Assembly (NCBI RefSeq): GCF_021497505.1
Contig: NZ_CP069349.1
Coordinates: 1,579,001-1,643,000 of the forward strand
Source of the DNA: Turicibacter sp. TJ11
Lineage (GTDB): Bacteria; Bacillota_I; Bacilli_A; MOL361; Turicibacteraceae
Reading direction: 5' to 3'
DNA length: 64,000 bases
Both the position numbers and the translations under genes were made by a program. The notes under the pieces are model-generated. The model did not search any database and was not told the DNA's origin. It saw nothing but the letters and a program-made list of their open reading frames with translations. Positions 58,711-64,000 of this stretch are shown in pieces (positions within the stretch are counted from its first letter, which is position 1; each line of letters begins with the position of its first letter).

Positions 58711-59586
58711 TTACAACTCATATTGTTCTCTACATTGATAATACTCGCTCATCTGTTCATAGCTTTCATTTTGTTTGACACTATTTTCAAAGTTTTGAGA
58801 AAATAAAATCGCAAATAACAAATCAAATAAATATTGAGCTGACGTTTGAAATAAAATCGGTCCCATGTCCGTAAATCGGTGAACGTTATAAAGATATAAA
58901 TATTCTGTACTTAATTTGGCTAATTTCGAGTGACGGGATTGTGTTAAAACAATAATGGGAATATTTCGCTTCATTAACAGCTTGGCAATGCGATATAAAA
59001 CAGGATTTTCTCCTGTTCTTGAAATAATAATGGCAACATGACCTTCTACCGCAACAAAAGCTTGCATAAACTGAGCATTAGAACCGTCATGAACAACGGC
59101 TTGTTTTCCCGCATATAAAAAATGAGAACTCGCCATCTTAGCTAAGTGCAAATTATGATCAAACGCATAAAAGTTAATACACGTAGCTTCTTTTAAGAGT
59201 TGAGCTACCCGTTTGAGTTGATCAAGATTAATGGCCTTTTTCGTTTGTTCAATCGCATTAATTTCTAAAGCAGCAACTTTATTCATCAGGCTATGTAGTG
59301 AATCTTCACTTGTAATGGAATGATTTCGAGCTAGTTGACTCATTAATGGTGTTTGATGAACTTCTTTTAAGTAATTAATTTTAAACTCAGAATAGCCACT
59401 AAATCCAAGTTTTTGACAAATTCGGACAACCGTTGCTGGAGAAGTATAGGTTAATTCCGCTAATTGACGAGATGATATTTTTTCAATCTCTTCTGGGTAC
59501 GTTAAAATATAATCAACAATATGCTGTTCCGTTTGGGTTAACTTTTTCATTTGTTTTAGTTCATTAAGTTCCGTTATAATTTTCAT
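58711..59586 (-). CDS. RpiR/MurR-family transcriptional regulator
   Basis: The 291-residue protein has an N-terminal helix-turn-helix (ISSRQLAELTYTSPATVVRICQKLGFSGYSEFKINYL) and a SIS sugar-phosphate-binding domain (about 105-260: CINFYAFDHNLHLAKMASSHFLYAG, AIIISRTGENPVLYRIAKLL, IIVLTQSRHSKLA). It is placed 130 bp upstream of the GH1 gene in the same direction and probably controls it in response to a sugar phosphate. It is divergent from cls. Confidence 0.92.
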   Translation of the reverse strand: MKIITELNELKQMKKLTQTEQHIVDYILTYPEEIEKISSRQLAELTYTSPATVVRICQKLGFSGYSEFKINYLKEVHQTPLMSQLARNHSITSEDSLHSLMNKVAALEINAIEQTKKAINLDQLKRVAQLLKEATCINFYAFDHNLHLAKMASSHFLYAGKQAVVHDGSNAQFMQAFVAVEGHVAIIISRTGENPVLYRIAKLLMKRNIPIIVLTQSRHSKLAKLSTEYLYLYNVHRFTDMGPILFQTSAQYLFDLLFAILFSQNFENSVKQNESYEQMSEYYQCREQYEL

Positions 59587-59663
59587 AAATTCCCCCGCTT
59601 TTCTTATGATTTTATTTTAACGTAAAAAAGTGAGAGGTGGCAACGTTATCGTTTGAATTTTAG

Positions 59664-59692
59664 TTTACCAAGAAGTCGGATTTTGTTATAAT
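59664..59692 (+). promoter_or_regulatory. Sigma-A-type promoter of cls
   Basis: TTTACC (59664-59669) and TATAAT (59687-59692) are separated by 17 bp, about 50 bp before the cls start. Confidence 0.72.
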
Positions 59693-59739
59693 ATGTTTCA
59701 TTATTTGGTAACATTGTGATTAAAGGAGAGTTATACATT

Positions 59740-61275
59740 TTGAAAAAAACACTAAGAATTCTTTTTGGACGAATTGGCTTTTGCGGAATGTTAATCGCTT
59801 TACAAGCGCTGATCTTAATTTTAGTTATCTTTATGTTCCAAGAATATTTTGTTTATTTTTATGCTTTTTGTATTTTACTAAGTTTTTCTGTCGTGATGTA
59901 CTTACTAAACAATCGACTTAATCCAGCGTATAAGATTGCTTGGATTATTCCTATTTTATTATTTCCAATCTTCGGAGGTCTGTTTTATCTTTTATTTGGA
60001 AGTGATCAAACAAAGAAAAAGTTTTTAAATGAAATGCAACCGATTAATCAAAAACTAAAGCAAAGTTTAAATCAAACACCGACCATCATCAATGAACTAG
60101 AGTCTATCGATAAACGAGCGGCTAATCAATCACGCTATATTAGAGATTTTGGACTATGTCCTATTTATCAAAACACAAGCAGTGAGTATTTGAATTTAGG
60201 TGAGCGTAAATTTGAACGTTTAATTCAAGAGTTAAAACGTGCGAAGCATTATATTTTCCTTGAATATTTCATTATTGAAGAAGGTATCATGTGGAATACG
60301 ATTTTAGAGATTTTGAAGGAAAAAGCTGCTGAAGGTGTTGATGTTCGAGTGATTTATGATGACTTTGGTTGTTTATTTTTACTTCCTCAAAATTACTCCA
60401 AACAATTAGAAGCCATGGGGATTAAATGTTGTGTCTTTAATCCATTCATTCCTTTATTAACCATTCGAATGAATAATCGTGATCATCGTAAAATCTGTAT
60501 TATTGATGGGCATACCGCTTTTACGGGAGGAATTAATTTAGCGGATGAATATATTAATGCAATCAACAAGTTCGGTCATTGGAAGGATACAGCCTTAGTG
60601 ATTAAAGGCGATGCGGTTTGGAGTTTTACGGTGATGTTTTTAACGATGTGGGATTACCTACGTCATACAAACGAAGATTATGAACAATATCGTCCATACG
60701 TCTACTTAAATGAGCCAATCCAAAGCGATGGATTCGTTCAGCCATTTACGGATAGTCCCCTAGATAGTGAATCAGTTGGTGAGACCGTTTATATGAACTT
60801 AATCAATCATTCAAAAGATTACGTTTATATTACAACTCCTTATTTAATTTTAGATAATGAAATGATTACAGCTCTTTCTCACGCAGCTAAACGAGGAGTT
60901 AAAGTCAAAATCTTAACACCGCATCATGAAGATAAGTGGTATGTTCATGCCGTTACACGTGCTAATTATCGTGCTTTAATTGACAGTGGCGTTGAAATTT
61001 ATGAATATACCCCTGGATTTATTCACGCTAAGACCTTTGTCGTAGATGATGAATATGCCGTGGTGGGAACGATTAACTTAGATTATCGTAGTTTATATTT
61101 ACACTATGAATGCGGTGCTTGGTTATATCAAACAAAAAGCGTATTATCCGTTCGAGATGACTATCTTGAAACATTAACCGTTTCAAAACAAATCACTCAT
61201 GAAGATTTAAAGGCAATTCCTTGGCATCATAAAATCTTATACGCCTTCTTACGAGTGTTTGCGCCGTTAATGTAA
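59740..61275 (+). CDS. cls: Cardiolipin synthase
   Basis: Translation should begin at TTG 59740, after AAAGGAGAG; an in-frame GTG at 59716 overlaps that site. Two N-terminal membrane helices precede two phospholipase-D HKD motifs: RDHRKICIIDGHTAFTGGINLADEY and FIHAKTFVVDDEYAVVGTINLDYRS. It joins two phosphatidylglycerols to make cardiolipin and glycerol at the membrane. Length, about 511 residues, is normal. Confidence 0.96.
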   Translation: MKKTLRILFGRIGFCGMLIALQALILILVIFMFQEYFVYFYAFCILLSFSVVMYLLNNRLNPAYKIAWIIPILLFPIFGGLFYLLFGSDQTKKKFLNEMQPINQKLKQSLNQTPTIINELESIDKRAANQSRYIRDFGLCPIYQNTSSEYLNLGERKFERLIQELKRAKHYIFLEYFIIEEGIMWNTILEILKEKAAEGVDVRVIYDDFGCLFLLPQNYSKQLEAMGIKCCVFNPFIPLLTIRMNNRDHRKICIIDGHTAFTGGINLADEYINAINKFGHWKDTALVIKGDAVWSFTVMFLTMWDYLRHTNEDYEQYRPYVYLNEPIQSDGFVQPFTDSPLDSESVGETVYMNLINHSKDYVYITTPYLILDNEMITALSHAAKRGVKVKILTPHHEDKWYVHAVTRANYRALIDSGVEIYEYTPGFIHAKTFVVDDEYAVVGTINLDYRSLYLHYECGAWLYQTKSVLSVRDDYLETLTVSKQITHEDLKAIPWHHKILYAFLRVFAPLM

Positions 61276-61281
61276 AAATTT

Positions 61282-61307
61282 AAAAAGGAGCCAATTGGCT
61301 CCTTTTT
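61282..61307 (+). terminator. Terminator after cls
   Basis: AAAAAGGAGCCAATTGGCTCCTTTTT is a perfect palindrome with a U-run. It can also serve the convergent glycosylase gene. Confidence 0.92.
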
Positions 61308-61326
61308 CTTTTATCAAATAAGTGAA

Positions 61327-61827
61327 TTAGTTTTTTATAGGAAGATAATCTAAAATCTTAGCGTATGACTCTTTTAATTGTTCATAAGAAATCCGACGAT
61401 TAGCGGGGCTCGTAGACGGCAGGCCAATCGCCGGAAGATTAGTTTTTGGATAAATATATTTCATATAAAGATCGGTCGCTTTTTTACCTGTTGTAAAAAT
61501 CGCTTCAATCTTAGCCTCTTTTAAAATTATATCTAGATCATTAGGAACTGGCTGTTTAATACTCGAATCGTCTGCACCCTCAATCTCACAGCTTTTTAAA
61601 ACGTCCCAAAGTGCTAAATGATGTCGATGTAAAAACATCAGTTTCTCTTCTTTTGTTATTAACGATTTTTCATTAAAAAGATCGGCTAATATGTTCCAAA
61701 ATCTATTTTGTGGATGACCATAATAAAAGCCATCTTCTCTTGATTTGGGTGAGGGCATCGTTCCTAAAATTAAAACTCTAGAATTTTCATCATAAATTGG
61801 TGGTAGGGTATGTTCAACAAGTGCCAT
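61327..61827 (-). CDS. DNA-deoxyinosine glycosylase-like enzyme (uracil-DNA glycosylase superfamily)
   Basis: The 166-residue protein has VLILGTMPSPKSREDGFYYGHPQNRFWNILADLF, HLALWDVLKSCEIEGADDSSI and IGLPSTSPANRRISYEQL. The GTMPS and FYYGHPQNRFW segments, with the S-T-S-P motif, match the hypoxanthine-DNA glycosylase branch of the UDG superfamily. It should excise deaminated purine (or mismatched uracil) bases in repair. The exact substrate is inferred. Confidence 0.88.
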   Translation of the reverse strand: MALVEHTLPPIYDENSRVLILGTMPSPKSREDGFYYGHPQNRFWNILADLFNEKSLITKEEKLMFLHRHHLALWDVLKSCEIEGADDSSIKQPVPNDLDIILKEAKIEAIFTTGKKATDLYMKYIYPKTNLPAIGLPSTSPANRRISYEQLKESYAKILDYLPIKN

Positions 61828-61837
61828 CTCTCATTCC

Positions 61838-62356
61838 TCATTTCTTAGTTTGATTCATTATAACATGTTTTCTAATTGTTAATCCTTCATCGATTAAAAA
61901 AGCAAGAACTAAAAAAGGAATGATTATCCTCCAAATTAAAACAAAAGGAAGATAAACATGAGATTTGATCATAGGTTGCACAAAGCGAATCCCGATATAA
62001 GTTAGAATCGTCCAGTAACATGAAAATTGAAGACAAATTAATCCTTGAATATTATACTTTAAATCATAATAATTCCAATAATCAACATGAAAAACATGTC
62101 TCGTTAATAAACCTGATAGGTACTCTACTGTCGTTGGAATAATCGCACATAAAACGATGAGTAATACAGTTGGTAAATTCAATGTCTCTTGAATCAAAAT
62201 TAGTAATGACATGGCAATCGCATACATCGGTTTAAACGGTCCGTATAAAAAGCCATCTTCTTGAAAATGTCCCGTCATGACTAAACAATAAAATTCTTCA
62301 ATGACCCAGCCAATCAGTCCATATAAAAAGAAATTAAATAAAAAATATAAAAGCAT
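61838..62356 (-). CDS. CmpB-type putative ABC transporter permease (five-helix membrane protein)
   Basis: The 172-residue protein has about five membrane helices. The N-terminus FLFNFFLYGLIGWVIEEFYCLVMTG, FLYGPFKPMYAIAMSLLIL and TVEYLSGLLTRHVFHVDYWNYYDLKYNIQGLICLQFS match the PF06541 'putative ABC-transporter type IV' family, whose function is unsettled. The start codon lies in the 3' arm of a hairpin whose loop holds the ribosome binding site. It overlaps nothing and precedes the glycosylase gene by ten bases. Confidence 0.82.
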   Translation of the reverse strand: MLLYFLFNFFLYGLIGWVIEEFYCLVMTGHFQEDGFLYGPFKPMYAIAMSLLILIQETLNLPTVLLIVLCAIIPTTVEYLSGLLTRHVFHVDYWNYYDLKYNIQGLICLQFSCYWTILTYIGIRFVQPMIKSHVYLPFVLIWRIIIPFLVLAFLIDEGLTIRKHVIMNQTKK

Positions 62357-62394
62357 CGAGCCACACTCCTTTTTAGTAGTTTGACTCGATGCTT
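62351..62394 (-). promoter_or_regulatory. Hairpin enclosing ribosome binding site and start codon
   Basis: AAGCATCGAG and CTCGATGCTT are perfectly complementary over ten base pairs. The loop contains AAGGAGT, and the 3' arm contains the ATG of the downstream membrane protein. A U-rich stretch (TTTTATATTTTTT) follows, so the structure could be a terminator for the upstream ktrB transcript, a translational switch, or both. Confidence 0.68.
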
Positions 62395-62477
62395 TAAAGT
62401 TATACTTATCTATTCAGTGTCATTTTGAATCAATTCGTTCATATTAACGTTTTTTCTATTTTAAGAGGATCATTCAT

Positions 62478-63773
62478 CTAACCAATCGTCACTCGTTCCT
62501 CTGGATAATTAAATCGCGGTCCCATTTTTTGATAAGACCAAATACACGCAATACTTAGTGGCCCCAATCGTCCTATAAACATCGTGATTCCTAAAATGAG
62601 TTGACTTAAATCACTTAACTTAGACGTAATCCCTAATGATAATCCAATAGTTGCTGTGGCGGAAACCACTTCAAATACTACTTCAGTAAAACTAAATTCA
62701 GACTCTAAAAGTAAAATAGCCACGGTACTCACTACGTTAATACTAATCACTAAACAAAAAATACTAAACGCCTTAATAATGCTATCTATTGGAATTCTTC
62801 GCTTAAATGCTGTGACAGGAGTATTGGTTGCAATTCCTTTAATACTTGTAATAATCGTAAAAAAAGTTGTTGTTTTAATTCCACCACCTGTTGAACCTGG
62901 TGAGGATCCAATAAACATCATAATCATTAAAAGTAATAAACTAGCCGATGAAAATTGATTTAGAGGGATTGTTGTAATTCCGGCCGTACAAGCTGAAACA
63001 CTATAAAAAAATGCATCTAATAAATTAAAATGCTCGGTGATCATTAAAAGAAAGCTTCCTACTATGAGTAATAAACTAGTCATTAGAATGATCACTTTTG
63101 TATCTAAGCTAAATCTTTTAAATTGACGTTTAGAATAAATCTCAATAATAGGAACAAAGCCAAATCCACCAATTAAACTCAAACTAATGGTTGTAACATA
63201 CAACAACAGATTATTCCGATACGTTAATAAGCTATGTGACTCATCTAAAATATCTAATCCTGAGTTATTAAAGGTAGACACCGAGTGAAAAGAGCTAATC
63301 TCTAGTGCCTTCCAAAACGGATAATCTTGAACAAAGACGATGAAACTTAAAACAAATCCAATTAGTTCAATCACTAGCGTAAACTTTAACACATATTTAA
63401 TGAATCGAACACTTCCACTTAATGAATTAAAGTTCATCCCTTCCATTAATAATAATCGCTGATATACACCAAATTTTCGTTGAGCAATTAAAATAAACAT
63501 CGCCCCTACTGACGTCACCCCTAATCCACCAATTTGAATTAGCATGGCAATCGCGATTCGTCCAAATAAATTAAAGTGTTCCGAGATATCTACCACGACG
63601 AGTCCGGTCACACAAACCGCACTAATCGAGGTAAATAAAGCATCCATGTACGTTACCTCTTTTCCCTCTAGATGAGTAAGAGGCAAGAATAAAATCAATG
63701 ATCCCATTAAAATGACTAATAAAAAGATAATCGCTACATACTGTACCGGCCTTAATCTATTTAAATAAAACAT
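62478..63773 (-). CDS. ktrB: KtrB/TrkH-family potassium transporter subunit
   Basis: The 431-residue membrane protein has the four pore-loop segments of this family: AVCVTGLVVVD, SVSTFNNSGLDILD, SACTAGITTIP and SATATIGLSLGI, each with the filter glycine. SSPGSTGGGIKTTTF is the conserved intramembrane loop of KtrB. It takes up K+ with a KtrA-type RCK subunit, which is not seen here. A second, nearly identical C-terminus begins 122 bp upstream, so two paralogous copies are in tandem. Confidence 0.93.
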   Translation of the reverse strand: MFYLNRLRPVQYVAIIFLLVILMGSLILFLPLTHLEGKEVTYMDALFTSISAVCVTGLVVVDISEHFNLFGRIAIAMLIQIGGLGVTSVGAMFILIAQRKFGVYQRLLLMEGMNFNSLSGSVRFIKYVLKFTLVIELIGFVLSFIVFVQDYPFWKALEISSFHSVSTFNNSGLDILDESHSLLTYRNNLLLYVTTISLSLIGGFGFVPIIEIYSKRQFKRFSLDTKVIILMTSLLLIVGSFLLMITEHFNLLDAFFYSVSACTAGITTIPLNQFSSASLLLLMIMMFIGSSPGSTGGGIKTTTFFTIITSIKGIATNTPVTAFKRRIPIDSIIKAFSIFCLVISINVVSTVAILLLESEFSFTEVVFEVVSATATIGLSLGITSKLSDLSQLILGITMFIGRLGPLSIACIWSYQKMGPRFNYPEERVTIG

Positions 63774-63894
63774 ACCTCTTCTCCCTACTAAACCTTTTTT
63801 CTTGATACGAAACTAGTTCATCTATCTATTCTAAAGAACCCCTCTACCATTTCTAAAAAGTCACTCTCAAATCATTCCCCCATGATCTTATCAT

Positions 63895-64000
63895 CTATCC
63901 AATCGTCACTCGTTCCTCTGGATAATTAAATTTTGGAGCTGCTTTTTGATAAGCCCAAATACAGGCAATACTTAGTGGTCCTAGTCGACCAATAAACATC
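63895..64000 (-). CDS. ktrB: Second KtrB/TrkH-family potassium transporter, only C-terminus in window
   Basis: The last 34 codons read MFIGRLGPLSIACIWAYQKA, then APKFNYPEERVTIG and a TAG stop (63895-63897). They match the end of the neighbouring ktrB at nearly every position. The rest of the gene lies beyond the right edge. Confidence 0.9.
   Translation of the reverse strand, partial: MFIGRLGPLSIACIWAYQKAAPKFNYPEERVTIG

Overview
The window looks like chromosomal DNA of a low-GC, AT-rich Gram-positive bacterium. Genes have strong AGGAGG-type ribosome binding sites, frequent TTG/GTG starts, LytR-CpsA-Psr (LCP) proteins, LTA-synthase-like and Ktr-like proteins, and a Wzx/Wzy polysaccharide locus with a CpsC/CpsD kinase pair. 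A Turicibacter- or Erysipelotrichia-like gut Firmicute is my best guess, inferred from gene content and style only.

Layout. Positions 1-31900 form a capsule/exopolysaccharide region. At the left, on the minus strand, are cpsC, cpsD and a CapD-type dehydratase, preceded by a leader with a terminator-like hairpin and a 13-14 codon mini-ORF. galU is divergent. The main operon runs leftward from 29378 to 14691: priming sugar transferase, glycosyltransferases, Wzy, rfbA-C-B-D for dTDP-L-rhamnose, another glycosyltransferase, a large secreted glucosaminidase with 648-bp internal tandem repeats, and Wzx. LCP ligases sit at 6156 and 30857. The region is full of insertion sequences: IS1182, IS21 and ISL3 remnants, IS66 nested in IS630 with an 8-bp target duplication, and three IS3-type copies or fragments.

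Positions 33490-48200 carry cell-envelope and housekeeping genes: an LTA-synthase-like sulfatase, an endolysin-like amidase, a P-type ATPase with DedA behind what reads as a yybP-ykoY (Mn2+) riboswitch, a TPR-GGDEF protein with a degenerate active site, a GH25 lysozyme with three LysM domains, a 31-residue membrane peptide, an acyltransferase and dUTPase.

Positions 48256-53157 are the most unusual part. The anaerobic ribonucleotide reductase gene nrdD is split into four exons by three group I introns, upstream of its activase gene nrdG. Joining the exons at predicted splice sites restores a 707-residue NrdD. Intron 3 lies at the glycyl-radical codon and carries a GIY-YIG homing endonuclease gene that is itself broken by a 92-nt structured insertion.

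Positions 53480-64000 hold a deletion scar (Crp and MFS fragments), a Fur/Zur-regulated zinc-type ABC transporter, a zinc-ribbon membrane protein, 6-phospho-beta-glucosidase with an RpiR regulator, cardiolipin synthase, a uracil-glycosylase-superfamily enzyme, a small membrane protein whose start codon lies in a hairpin, and tandem KtrB-type potassium transporter genes.
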